DNA from: Zygnema cylindricum
Lineage: Eukaryota; Streptophyta; Zygnematophyceae; Zygnematales; Zygnemataceae
Direction: 5' to 3'
NCBI GenBank assembly: GCA_037447655.1
Contig: JBBHKE010003348.1
Coordinates: 1 to 64,000 of the forward strand
Length of the DNA stretch: 64,000 nt
Positions within the stretch are counted from its first letter, which is position 1. Every line of letters begins with the position of its first letter. Made by a program: the position numbers and the translations under genes. Below, piece after piece: positions 13,301-24,947 of this stretch. The notes beneath the pieces were generated by a model. The model did not search any database. It saw only the letters and a list, made by a program, of their open reading frames with translations, and had not been told where the DNA came from.

Positions 13301-15015
13301 ATTGAAGGCGTACGCAATTTGACATGGAAGAAAAGCCAGGAAAAACAACATCATAGAAAAAATTAAAGCTAATTAGAAAGTACTATTCAGAAAAGCCAGG
13401 AAAAATCTGAAAGTAACAAATATATAGATGATTAAAAAATGAGGGTGTGAAAAATTGGTTGCCGACACAAGAGTCACGGAAGAAGTCGAAATGCTTGTAC
13501 ATCCACGAAATTTTGAAGTTCTCCTTTAATAACATAATTTGGAAACAATAAAAAACAAAATAAAACCGACCCAGCCAATTCCTTCTTGAGAAGCTTGCAA
13601 GTATGAACTGTACATAGTCGACAAGTTTTTTGATATAGATTTTGCTATATACATTACAAAAAGAAAGAAAGAAAAAAAATGTGAATGGCTAGATTCGATA
13701 AATTACAAAATTGCGATGCAACGGGCTCTCTGAAAACACCTATGGCACTAAAAGAGAAACATAAACATTTTTTTAAGATTTCAATGACAACAGCCATTTA
13801 AGAAGATGGAACACACATATATACAATGGAAGATAACAAATACCACACAATTGATGAAAAAATAACAAAAGTTGATACCATTTTGGGCTTTCCTTGAACC
13901 CATAAAATATGTAATTTCTTGAGTCTGATGACAACTGAGGATATCCTCTAAATTTTGATTTAAGCTAAACAAAGAGAATGGACTTGACTACACACATTGT
14001 TTGATCATTTATGACTGTACTTCAGGAACACAAACATTATGAATAAGAATAAGAATGAGTCAGGCACTGAAAAGGCAACCGGTAACAAGTTTGAATTAGG
14101 AGCTCTTTTATACCCTTTTATAAATTTTATAAGGACTTCACACAAGAAAAGGCAGTCAATTTTCGGATTATAGTTCACCGATGATTTTGGTACCAATTAA
14201 AAAACAAACCAACCAGCAAACAGATGATAGTACATTGCCTATTGCTATTAGTTTTAACTGTTGTTCGGGCACTCGAAGTACTTTTTTCTCACCACAGGGC
14301 TTTTCCGATTTTCAATTGTGACGTCACAATTGAAAGGTGAGACCGTTAACTTTCAGAGTGCTTGAAAAAAAAAAAAAATAAGGGTTGAGAATAAAGACGT
14401 TTTACAGTGCCAGAAAAATGTATTGCACACAGATAGAGCCTGCATGCCATACCGTGAAATTCATATCTATCCCTTAACCATCTAAGGTCAAGGTTTATGT
14501 TTTAAAGACAGAAAAATACAAGAATCGAATCGCCATTGTTAAAAAAAAACTTAGGACAACAAATGTTGACACAATTGAGAAGGAAGAATAACATAAGTTG
14601 ACGGATGTGTCAGGCAAACAAAATTGAGAAAAAGGCAAAGGGCAACTTTGCAGATGTGACAGGAAGACATGGTTTTCAGTGAGCAGAACCTGATAATTAT
14701 ATAAATTTAACTGCACATGGTAATCTGACAGTTTACTTTATTAAGCTCCAAAGGTAATTAAGGAGAAACCAATTACTGGAGCTGATTGCTCTGGCTCCAA
14801 CTGCAGATACAATTTATATGAATGACATACGAAATATGAAAGTAAGTATTACCTAAAGGAAATGTATCCTCTACCGATCTCTTCAATTTTGCATTTTTGT
14901 TGTTAACGTTTGGCTCAAAAGAAGCACAGGAAATGTGACTCTGGCAAGCCATTCGTCTAGTTGGAAGACATCCTAGACCACAAGAAATGGTCAACTGTTG
15001 AAGAGCCATAGACAT
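7394..15015 (-). CDS. PsbP-domain protein, thylakoid lumen (PPD family)
   Basis: Eight exons (minus strand): 15015-14853, 12910-12788, 11366-11233, 10844-10764, 9896-9813, 8638-8595, 8366-8233, 7491-7394. All junctions keep phase; product 286 residues. The N-terminus (MSMALQQLT...) is Ser/Arg-rich and acid-poor like a plastid transit peptide. It is followed by a hydrophobic AGFAIACWALLGMSSTA and a VWA|EQ cleavage site, a bipartite lumen signal. The mature part has the PsbP fold landmarks: GYSFFYPEGF, ALVGNFSSFDTISVIRFPF, SPLDLAAKLL, STVVRHHVASVTIHEGEFYV and the C-terminal EARWSEMATALRAAVSSFSF. PsbP-like and PPD proteins serve photosystem II or NDH assembly in the lumen; which role applies here is not readable. 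An upstream in-frame ATG at 15114 would add 33 residues. The 44-nt exon 8638-8595 was found by phase and sense; it is the least certain exon. Confidence 0.85.
14263..14366. mobile_element. Small foldback (MITE-like) element with central TGACGTCA palindrome
   Basis: It lies inside the first PsbP intron. The core at 14310-14335 is a perfect 26-bp palindrome centred on CAATTGTGACGTCACAATTG. Outer arms also pair: CTCACC (14288-14293) with GGTGAG (14336-14341), and GCACTC (14269-14274) with GAGTGC (14356-14361). The whole 104 bp can fold into one imperfect hairpin. No target duplication is evident. Confidence 0.6.
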
Positions 15016-15956
15016 TCTGTAGTTCCTCAAAAAAGTAGCGTTCTTTAGATCGTATAGTGTAGTTTTAGCCAGAAAAAAGAGAATTGCCGGCTTTGATTTT
15101 GGAAACCAAAGCATGAACTCACATCTGTGAACAAAAGCATGACAAAATTTTGAATGTGGAAGTTTGATGCATCAAATGTATTTGCAAATTTCAATCATTG
15201 AATGTTGTTGTGAAATCCGGAAAGGCGAAAACGCACGTGCGGCATATTCCAAAACAATAAAAATCCGGGTAGACGACGACGTGACCAATTGACCAAATTG
15301 TTGTTGAATCCACCAATCCTTTTGATTTGAAAGATCCACAACGTACTTGCCGTACGTCTGAATGGATCAGCATAGGATTTAATGGATCAGCATACTGAAG
15401 AGTACTGTAGCGTTCATATGACTTTCATTGGCCAGGGATAAAGATATCTACGGGAGTTAATCTGCTATATCGATGGAAATGTATTTATCCGTTTATCGCT
15501 TAGGGCGGACTTCCATTAGCGAAAAAGTGGTATTTTTTACTGATGGCCGTACCGTTTCGTACAGGTTCGTACAGAGTAATTTTTTTTTCAACGAAAACAA
15601 CATTACAGAAAATTGTCCAAGGTTGTAGGCGTAAATTAGGACCGTCAGATTCAATTACACTTTTTATCCGTGACGCCACGTCACCAACCCTACAGTTTGC
15701 TAAGACCGTGCACAGGGAGGACAGTTCTCGAATACAGAACGTGTAAAAATAGGCCGCGTGGAAAAGAGAAAAAAAATCCACGAGGAGCGCGCGCATATTT
15801 GCGTACACGTCGCAAGGGCCATGTGCCTTCCGCCAGGGTGGCTGCGAATCTGCCGAAATTATCCCGTCACGCTCCCACCATCAAAGTTTGCCGCCGCCTT
15901 TTTGTCGTTGCGTTTTGAAATTTTGGGTAGTACATTTAATGCCCTATGTACGAGTC

Positions 15957-16070
15957 ATTAATTACCTCCGACGGTACAGATATTTCCTCCGTGGGTACAC
16001 ATATTACCTCCGACGGTACAGATATTTCCTCCGTGGGTACAGATATTACCTCCGCTCGTACAGATATTGC
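15957..16070. repeat. 21/42-bp minisatellite
   Basis: About five units alternate between ACCTCCGACGGTACAGATAT and TTCCTCCGTGGGTACACATA types, so the higher-order unit is about 42 bp and the basic unit 21 bp. The last unit (CCTCCGCTCGTACAGATAT) is diverged. Confidence 0.85.
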
Positions 16071-16415
16071 GTTCAGACTTTGCATTCTAAGATTCTTTCA
16101 AGATTTTAAGTATCTAATATTAACCTACGTGTTACCAACCAGAATGAGCCACGAAAATAAAAAGAGTTTACTGTCGCGACTTAATGGTAGGCACGCCTTT
16201 CAGTAAAATATTCCGTACAATTATTGAGACGCTTAATAGAAGTCCACCCTTATTTAGTTATTTATTAACATGCTACAGAAAACTAAGTAATTGTTCCCCG
16301 TAAATTAATAATTTCTTATTGACTGAAGTGTCTCTGGTAGAATTACGTTTTCCATGTGGCCGATTCCATTACGGAGAATCCTCTTACAGCTCTACTATAT
16401 TTGATTCCACGTTTG

Positions 16416-16462
16416 GGGTCCGGATCTACCATCTCCACCGGATCTACCATCTCCACCGGATC
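16416..16462. repeat. 18-bp tandem repeat
   Basis: GGATCTACCATCTCCACC is repeated about two and a half times. Confidence 0.8.
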
Positions 16463-16933
16463 CACCTTCATTTGGTTTCACGTTTTCCCCAGCCTGGCAA
16501 ATATGAATCCAGTCTTTAAGGGTTCAGACTTCGAAGTTTGAACCATAAGTTTAAAGTGCGAAGACAATTGAAAACGCTACAGTATATGCTACAACCCCGT
16601 ACAGTTTGCCATACTGTACGTGAGAGTTCACGTATAGTACGCGTAATGTGCGGAGCTACGATATACAGCGTTTCCAACTGTTTTCGCACATCGGCCAAGT
16701 TTGTTGCCAGCCACTCGAAGCAAATCGAAACTCGCTTTCCTGCCAGCATCACTTGAGCAAGTACAGTACTGTAGTGTGAGAAAGGAGAGCAAAAGCGAGA
16801 GGACGCGATCTAGATTCTCTTTGAAGGGCTTTCTATTAGCGAGGGATGAACAAAACAATCGTCTTGTTGTAATTTACATGAAAGAAATTGCAATTGATTG
16901 GGGTGGAAGCATTGAAAAGTAGTCAGAGTGACA

Positions 16934-19900
16934 ATGTCCAGAACAGTGGGTGAAAATCACAGCAATATCAATATTTGTTATGAGGTCAGTGACTGTTTCT
17001 AATCTTTGTTCATTCAGCTTTATTATTGAGTTTCAGTCTTCGGATTGTGAAACAAAGTTCTCAGCTTGCCCAACGTACCTGGTTTAACCCTTGTTAGGTC
17101 TTTAAATCAAGGTTTTAATGTTTGTACCAATATCTTATTTCTGACGCATCTCTAAATCAGTGGTCAAACGCTTGACCTCAAGTGCTACTTTGATGAAGAA
17201 AAGGAATTGGTTTAGTGGATTATTTCGTGTGTATGGAGCAATTTATCAATATTTTTGTGTCATTTCCGGGTCCAAAAACAATATATTTTGTGGCATGCTC
17301 CTTACGATTTACGTAGGTTGAAATAGTGATTTAGCATATCGAAATTTGTTGTCAATTGAATAGTACGTTTTTCTGACAAAGATTTAGTGTGATTTAACCT
17401 GACAGTGCAGCCAAATTTGCGAAGGTGATGTGACATACTGTCACTCCTGTTACGACCAAAGATGTCGAAGCGATTTTGAGAACGAACAACGCGTGAGAAC
17501 TGCAGAGGCAAATTTGTTGGTATGGCAGTTCTTTGCTAATGCAATCTATAATTTCTGATGGTTTTTTATCTTCAAGGCTTTTCAATTATATTTTTTTTTT
17601 CAGTCTTAAACTAGAATATTCTGCTGGAACTTTTATCCTTGGAGCATAGTTTGCCTTGTTCACTGCCTTTAGAGATTTCATTCCGCAAGGGAAAAGTGTT
17701 TTTGTGATGGTTTTTTTTCTGCAGAACATTTTCCGGGGTCTTCCTTTGTCATCTCGTAGTCTCTCTTGAGTTCACGATATTGAACAACTTGGTTTCTTAA
17801 GAGATGTTTAACATATTCGTATTGGTGTTCTAGTTTTTTGCATATCTTACTTTTAAAAAGTTTCCCGGGTTCGACTGTTGTGTAGTGCTGATGGCTGGCA
17901 AAGCTGGACCACAGTACTCCTACCATCCCTATCAGAGTCAGTGAATTGTTAGCGTTAACACATAAGTAGTGGCTCGTTATGGGCCACTTAACTAAGTAGT
18001 ATTCAACTCTAATGTATGATTTTGGATCCAAGAACACTCACTCAAGTTAGGGTGGTTAACCTTAATAGCGGTTATGTGTAGCTTATGTTATTCTGGGCCT
18101 TTAATTGTCTTCATCGCTGTTCTCTTATTTGATTTCTGACATCAGCACAAAGAAAATTGTAGATCCCACTTCTTTCAAGTTAGCAAACATCTTGATGAAC
18201 AATGTACACCATGGCTCCATCATTCTTGACCATACATGCTTGAAATCTTGAGAAAGTTGGACAAAGCAAACTTTGAGAGCATAGGATTGCTCATAAACTG
18301 GAAGGGTTTGCCTTTCAGGATAGTGATAGTGATTAGAGACTTTATGACCTGTCGTTATGCTGGAGTCATGTAGTTATGTTCTCTGAACTTTCTCCAAAAG
18401 TGTCAGCTTCACTATACATTACTATCAGTTTGGAAGGAATCCAGTTCTGATCTAATGGTAATGAAAGACCAGAAAGAATCAAGTAATGTAGCACTGCTTC
18501 CTTTTGCACTTTGGTTGAGCTGAAAAACGTAGTTTCAAACATCTTTTTGGATTCAAACTCCTGAGCTCTGTGGAATTTTTAGTTAATATTCCAAAGGTAT
18601 AGCACTACAGGTGTTAAGTCGCACTACAGGCAAAGCTAGAATATGCTGGCAGATATTTTTCCGGTTTTTGGTGTCTTTCAGTTGTCATGGTTAAGTTCAT
18701 GTTATATGCTGTGGTTATCAATCTTTGTCTTTCACTTGACATGTTTCTCTCTCAATGTCTGGAGTTCACGCTTGTATATTTTTCTTCCTGGGCAGTCAAA
18801 GAAACCTTTTGAATAGCTGTTCAGTACGTTTTAGTCAAACTGTGAGAAACTTAGTTGGTTTTGTGCAGCTACATTGTGTTCTCTCTGATCTCCGAAGCCT
18901 TTTGCTCAGGGCTGTTTGTGTTTTTGCTAAGTTTGCTAGAAATTATAACCACGCCAGTACTTTCTCCCGTCTTCACAGGTAATCGAAGCCAATCTGCAAA
19001 GAGAACGTGCTAAGACTCAACGTCTGGAGACTGTTGGTCGAGCTTTTCGGAGTATGCTGGAGGAAGGGATCCACGGTGACGTCACCATTTACACCGGCGA
19101 AGATCGTACCGTGGGTCACCGTGCAATCCTGGTATCTTTCCATTTCTTGAACTTAGCTACATGTCTTTGATGGCTTCTTAGAGCCTCACAGTTTGAAAGA
19201 CCTGTCAAAAGGAGTACCATGTCATAACATTTTAGGTTTTCTTTGTTCGTCATAACGTCACTTGTAATTAACCTGTATGAGTGCCTCCCACACATGCTGC
19301 CAAGAAATAAAAGCAACTCAGATATGGTGGCTCATGAACTATTATAGAAAAATGTTTTTCCTGGGATTGCATAAACATTTGAATTTGTCCAATTCAGCGA
19401 CTGTTTTACTTCTGTGCTTGTCAATTTTTATTTTTATTTTTTTTACAGTCATTTTAGAAATAAAGAAAACGTTCCACTTGGCATTTTTTTGTATGTTCAT
19501 TGGATTCTGATTGTACATTGAATCATGTGATTTCTCCCTTCAGTTTCAACTTGGATGATTTTTCTTTGCTGACCAATCACTGTGTTAGTGGTTTGGCTAA
19601 CATTACATTCATTGTAAGCTGGAATCACAGGCAAGCCGATCTCCTGTCTTCCGTGCCATGTTTGAGCATGAGCTAAAAGAAAAGACGTCGGCTGTTATTC
19701 GAGTGGATGATATTCCAACAGCAGCTATGCGAGGCCTCTTGCTTTTTCTGTACACTGGTCAGTATGTGAATTATGGATTCCAATTTTCCAGTCGGGATTC
19801 TTGATGCTGGATAAGTTTTTTCAGTTGTAGTTGGCTTCCTTTTTGGCTTTTGTTTTTGGATGTTGTTTGCTTTTCATACTTTCTCTTTCTCCTGATCTTG

Positions 19901-20378
19901 GCTTCACGAGGATATGTATTTAGCTCCCTTTTTCAATGGTAGCTGGCTTCCAAACAAAGCCAGCTATTGGTTGTTGTTTTGGTTATAGCTAACCCGACTT
20001 ATGTTACCTTATCTGTTATGAATTCACTGTCTGATGAATAATTCGGGTGGGCCGTGTGTTTTAGGTGAACATGACACAAAAGCAATGAATGAATATGGGC
20101 TCTTTATGCTTGCTGCGGCACACAAATATGACGTTCCGGAATTAAAACGTGTCTGTGAGGCAGCAGTTTCTGCCAATGTTTCGCCCCATTCTGTGGTGGA
20201 GACACTTCTTCATGCCAGACTCTATGATGCTCCTCGTGTCAAGAAAGCTTGTCTTGAGTGCATTGCTCGGAATCTGCGGGAGGTTGCTTTCACTGATGAT
20301 TTTCGATCAATAGTTTTAAGTAAAGATGACCCGGAGTTGGTTCTTGAAATCATACAAACCTTGGCAACTGAAACTTAG
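16934..20378 (+). CDS. BTB/POZ domain protein
   Basis: Four exons: 16934-16984, 18979-19131, 19631-19757, 20065-20378 (TAG); 214 residues, phase kept throughout. A short basic/polar N-terminus (VIEANLQRERAKTQRLETV, likely helical) precedes a BTB fold: GDVTIYTGEDRTVGHRAIL, ASRSPVFRAMFEHELKEK, IPTAAMRGLLLFLYTG. A BACK-like helical tail follows (LFMLAAAHKYDVPELKRVCE ... DPELVLEIIQTLA). The pattern resembles the small plant BTB proteins such as Arabidopsis At4g08455. BTB proteins of this kind usually act as substrate adaptors of CUL3 ubiquitin ligases; that role is inferred. The first exon (17 codons, MSRTVGENHS...) was chosen because its GAG|GTCAGT donor matches phase 0 of exon 2; an alternative first exon in the 2-kb intron cannot be excluded. 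Confidence 0.85.
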
Positions 20379-22217
20379 TGGAACATTCTAAAGTTCGGCT
20401 GCCGGTATTGTACATAAAAGTGTTTTATATATAATGTGATAAATATAATTTTTAAGTTGAGAGAATAATCGGTAGTCTCCTGTAGTGTGTTTAAAGCTTT
20501 TTCTTGTTTCTCTGAATTTTGCAGTTACTGAGACCAGAACAACATTTGCAATCTATGTCCTTGCATTAAAGCGTCTGTTTTGTGTGGGACGAACAACTTT
20601 AGTTACTCGGTTCGTTTCATTAGAATGCTTTAGTCTTTCTTCTTATTTATTAGTTAAATATGCAAATATAGACTTGCGTTTTATTAAGGCATCTATGAAA
20701 TGCTATCAATGGATGGTGCTAGATCTTCTACTATTGCTTATGGATTTTTTTGGTCATATGGCCTATCTAGGCCTATCTAGGGGAGCTGGAAGAATATTGC
20801 CACATATGTCCTTGCAATAAAGCTTTAGTTGTAGGGTAGTCACAGTTAAAATCTGCGTCCTCCATTTCAACATATTATAGAATTTTATTTATTAAAACGT
20901 GCTACAAGATAGCACGTCTTTTTGAAGAAAGATATCAGAAAACTGAAGTTGTTGTCGTGATATGGAGAAAGCTTTACTTTGAATAGCGAATATGGGGGCT
21001 GATGTGTTTGCGTGCCTGGTTTTCTATATTTCTGCCGTGTGTTAACAATGGGCAACATTCACTAAATATTCTCTCTTCAGCTGGTTGTTTCACTCGTATG
21101 TCTGATAACTGTTGGAACTTAAAACTGGATGTTAAAGTGCATTGATGTTAGGGTTGTCTGGTGCTATTTTGTAGTTTGGCTCATTTGTAGTCAATGAAAA
21201 GGCCTAATCCGTCAATTCACCAGGTGGCTTTAGAATTGCTTAATTCATTTTACTTCCACACTGCTTGCCCAAGAGTCTCTTCTTTTTGTACCGGTTGATG
21301 CCATCATTTTTACAAACAAGTCATCAGAAAAGCATAGCCTTAAAGTTGTAAAATACTTCCAAAACCGCATACCACGAGAGAAAAAAAATAGAACAGATCA
21401 GGTTGTTTCACTCTCTTACATACGAACAGATATCATATGATGAATATAGTTAATCTACTTCATATTTTCTTCAGCCCTTCAGTACGAAGGGTAGATATGA
21501 GACCATGATACAGTATACGTTTCCAATTCGTATTTTAGTGATGAAATGCCGCACAAAAACGTTAAAGACCCCTAATATACGGAATCACTACCCATAGTGT
21601 AACGCACTTTTCCACACTTTTCCGCGCTTTATTCTATGCTTCAGCTTCTCATGGTAGTTGTTCACTTATGTCTAAGTTAGTTTATGTAGTTAAGCTTCTA
21701 CAGTATTTTGATTGTTTCGGGCCAAGCAGAAAGTGACGCATGACCTGCGGACAGTGTTTCTGCGCGCCAAGTGGCACCTAAACTTCTCACTTTATTGATT
21801 CTAATATCTTATTTCAAACCAATCCAGTCATCCACCTTTAACCTCGTTTTTGGAACCATGGCTTTTTCCTTTCTTGAAATCCTCGTTTAAGCGGACCTTG
21901 TTCACACTTGCCACGTTTCATGAGAAAAAATTGCATGCTCTCTTTGAGTTCTGCTGCAGCCACGCCTGCTATTGACTTATTCTCTTAGGATTCTCCTTTA
22001 GATCTTTCGTAGATTTTCTTTGTTCTGCTTGGAAAGCGGCAGCTTTTGTTAGGGTGGTGTATGGCATCTTTTGTGAATATATTTTTCCTTCTGTCAGTGT
22101 TTTCGGTCTTTCTTGCGGCATCTTTTGTGTGCCCGAGATTCTACTTTGCAGGAGTCCTCGTTCGTTGATCAACTTTTGAAACAGATTGAATTAAGATTCT
22201 AATCTCTGACTGTAACC
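20379..22217. other. Intergenic between BTB gene and unknown-function gene
   Basis: 3' flank of the BTB gene and promoter side of the next gene. No convincing exon, RNA gene or transposon. A short tandem GGCCTATCTA duplication lies at about 20760-20780. Confidence 0.45.
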
Positions 22218-24947
22218 ATGGGTCAAGGAGAAGAAGTACAGACTCAAGAGGGCTCATCTCCTGTTGATATCTTGGTGCGTCTCTCATCTTCCTGCTGTCG
22301 TGAATATTATGCTTTATGCATATTTCTGAATATTAAATGTGTTTTGTTGATATTAGTTTTTACACTATTCTTTTTTCTGGAATTGCTGGAGATTTTTGCA
22401 AACAGTATGTTTTTGGACGTTATTGTCTACTTATATTCAAGCAATGATGCTATCTAATACCTTTCTGTGTGCTTTGTCCATCGTTTCATAGTATTCTTTG
22501 AGAAGTCAAATCTACTAACGCAAAATTGCAATCATACATCGATGTTCTTTTATTTTTTTGTCAAGAGTAATCTTACTAATCAGTTCACAGTTTGTTGTTT
22601 CCGTACAGCCTGAGGATTATCTGTCTGTCTGGCTGGAGGTAATGCACAATTTTTAAAACCTTTTTTGTTTTTTTTTTCTTGTTGTGTCTCAGGAAGGTGG
22701 AGATATCTTCTTTTTTTACCGGCCACGTGTCAATGAAACGGAGCCCAAGAGTGTGGATGATGTTCAAAGATTCTTTCTTGTTCTTCATCCTGTTGCGGCC
22801 AAAAATGAGACAGAAATTAAACAGTTACCAGAAAATGCGAAGAAAGAAGGCAAAGTTACTGGTCCAGCAGCCGATCCTATAGCCGATCTCCCTGGTTATG
22901 ATGGGAAAAGTGAGGCAAAAAATGAGACAAATAACGTTAAACCAAAGGAGGAAACAGACGGTAGCAATGGAAAGACCGAAGTGAAAGAAAGTGATTCCAC
23001 GCAAAGTGCGTCAAAAGAACATCAGAACACGAATGAAAGTGAAGCGAAACCTGCGGCAGTGAAGGAGGAAAACGAAAATGGAACTAAACCTGTTGAAGTG
23101 AAGGAAGAGGAGAAGGAAAATGGGAAAAGTGACGGTCAAGGAGCTGAGGTAGTTTCTAAATAATGCAAGATTAGTTGCAATCGTGTATTTCAAGCATAAT
23201 ATTCTTTCTTGCCTTGGGAGTATCAGTACTTTTTCCTGCGTACGACAATTGATAATTGACAGGTTCGATGTTGAAGCCTTGACGATTTTGACCACAACTT
23301 TGACGATTCTGACTATTCTGACACAAACTAAGTCCTTTTCTGAAACGTTTTGGCAGACTGTAAAGATTGGAAAAGAAGATCTCTGGAGGATTGCTGTAGT
23401 AGGTCGTAAACAACTCCCAGACCCGTCATCACGCACTCGACCATATTGGGGATATATTGAACTCGTCACGAAATCCATCGAGGACATGAAGAAAGCTATC
23501 TCCGGAGGTAGAAATTTTTAATTACTGATGAGGTTTTGTCATGAGTATTTTGGCAGCTAGGTATTTTTTAACGGCTCCGTAGATTTGTCAGTTTTCAGAA
23601 GGATGTGGAGGACACTTGGACGCGTAGGTGAATATACAATAGCCGAGCCATAAGCTTACAATAAGAAACTTTACACTTCTTCAAAAGGGATGAAAGAGAA
23701 TCTTGTTAAGCATACTTTGTTGCCTTATGCAAGTCTAAGCTGAACACAACCATCTGGTACCAGAAAATTGTTATTTTAAGCTAATTCCAAACTTTTTGGC
23801 TTAATATGTTTAATCCATAGGTCTATTATCAATATGCACTTTGATGACTTGAATGGATATGCTTCTGAAATATATCTTTAGGAGATCATGTTAAGCAATA
23901 GATACTTGAAGTCTGACTATCAGACTATTGGAAATGGTAGTCCTAAGTATTTCTCAAGGCCTTCCTATTCTCGCAGATGAGTATGAAACACAAACAAGAG
24001 GGGAGCGTTTTCAGCCCGGATCTCGCTGTGTTGGAGAGGGTGTTTATCGTATCCTCAAACATTCGAGTGGCAGTCGGATGAACACACATCTCGTTTACCG
24101 CTTGGAGTATCCAGAAGTGCAAAAGCAAAGGGAGCCTCAGGATGCTTTCAACATTGAGAGGGAAGCCTCTTATGTCCTTCAGGTTGAGACTTCTTCTCAA
24201 GCACCTTTGGATGTACTGATTTGCACTGATTTTGGCTAAGATGTCTCGGGAGAAAGATACGATGATAATAAATGATGTGGAAAACTGTTTTGAATTGCAG
24301 AACGTTTTGAAGCAATATGGTTTATTAATCCTGAAACGTTTGAAGTAGATGATGGTGACGTGCAACTGATTAGTCAGTTGCCGGAGATAAATTACTCTTA
24401 ATCCTTCGTGAATATTATGACTTGACTAATAGCGGTCCAAGCTGCTAAAAATGAAGCTCAATTTTTAGTTTCATTGATTGTAATGCATCATCACTACGCG
24501 CAAGCATTCAACTGCATAAAATTTCATTGTCAAGCACATGTGCATCATTTAATATAGATTCCGCTCACAAATGATTCTTGTTTCCTTTCTTTCTTATCCA
24601 TCTACATATGCTAAATTGCGTGTATTCCTTATTTTGCACAGATTAAGAATCCTGGAGCAACAAACTCTCAAGTCGGTTTGGACGAGAAGCGTCGAGCTTT
24701 TTTTCCTGCTAGTCTTCAAGGGCAGCTTGGTTCTCGTCGTTTCATCTCTTGTGAACCTCCGGACTTTTTGAACTACGAAGGCTGTGAGTTTCTTCTTATT
24801 TCGGCCTCTGATGACCTGGAAGAGGAGCTTGGTATACAATTGAAAGGAGAGGATTATCGCGGATGTTCCGATTTTGAACGATTTTTTGGGGAGTCTATAG
24901 CGAAGGGAGACCGAGGAAAGCCTTTGTTTGAAGGCACATGGGCTTGA
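22218..24947 (+). CDS. Conserved protein of unknown function with internal acidic/Lys-rich linker
   Basis: Six exons: 22218-22274, 22609-22638 (10-codon microexon), 22693-23148, 23357-23507, 23977-24182, 24642-24947 (TGA). The product has 401 residues and every junction is in phase. The start region reads MGQGEEVQTQ, then EGGDIFFFYRPRVNETE and VQRFFLVLHP. A low-complexity Glu/Lys/Asn-rich stretch of roughly 100 residues follows, then DLWRIAVVGRKQLPDP, RGERFQPGSRCVGEGVYRI, EASYVLQIKNPG and FISCEPPDFLNYEGCEFLLI. The ordered blocks look like one split globular domain of a family I recall from plants and bacteria without a known function; I cannot name it and assign no activity. The disordered linker interrupts the domain, which is atypical. 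No signal peptide or membrane segment is visible. Confidence 0.8.

Larger units (their letters stand above)
15016..16933. promoter_or_regulatory. Divergent intergenic region between PsbP-domain and BTB genes
   Basis: The two genes are transcribed away from each other, so both promoters should lie here. The sequence is rich in CGTAC/GTACAG words and holds two minisatellites (15957-16070 and 16416-16462). Short open frames overlap in several phases without family resemblance. No TATA box stands out. Confidence 0.45.

Noticed and set aside
17678-18037. 119-codon minus-strand frame with Lys/Glu-rich end (KLEHQYEYVKHLLRNQ)
   Set aside because: Lies in the BTB intron, antisense, with no splice partner or recognisable family.
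24301-24401. Exon-like stretch after TTGCAG encoding ERFEAIWFINPETFEVDD...
   Set aside because: Looks coding, but its phase does not fit the exon ending at 24182, while the exon at 24642 fits both phase and sense. Could be a relic or alternative exon; not included.
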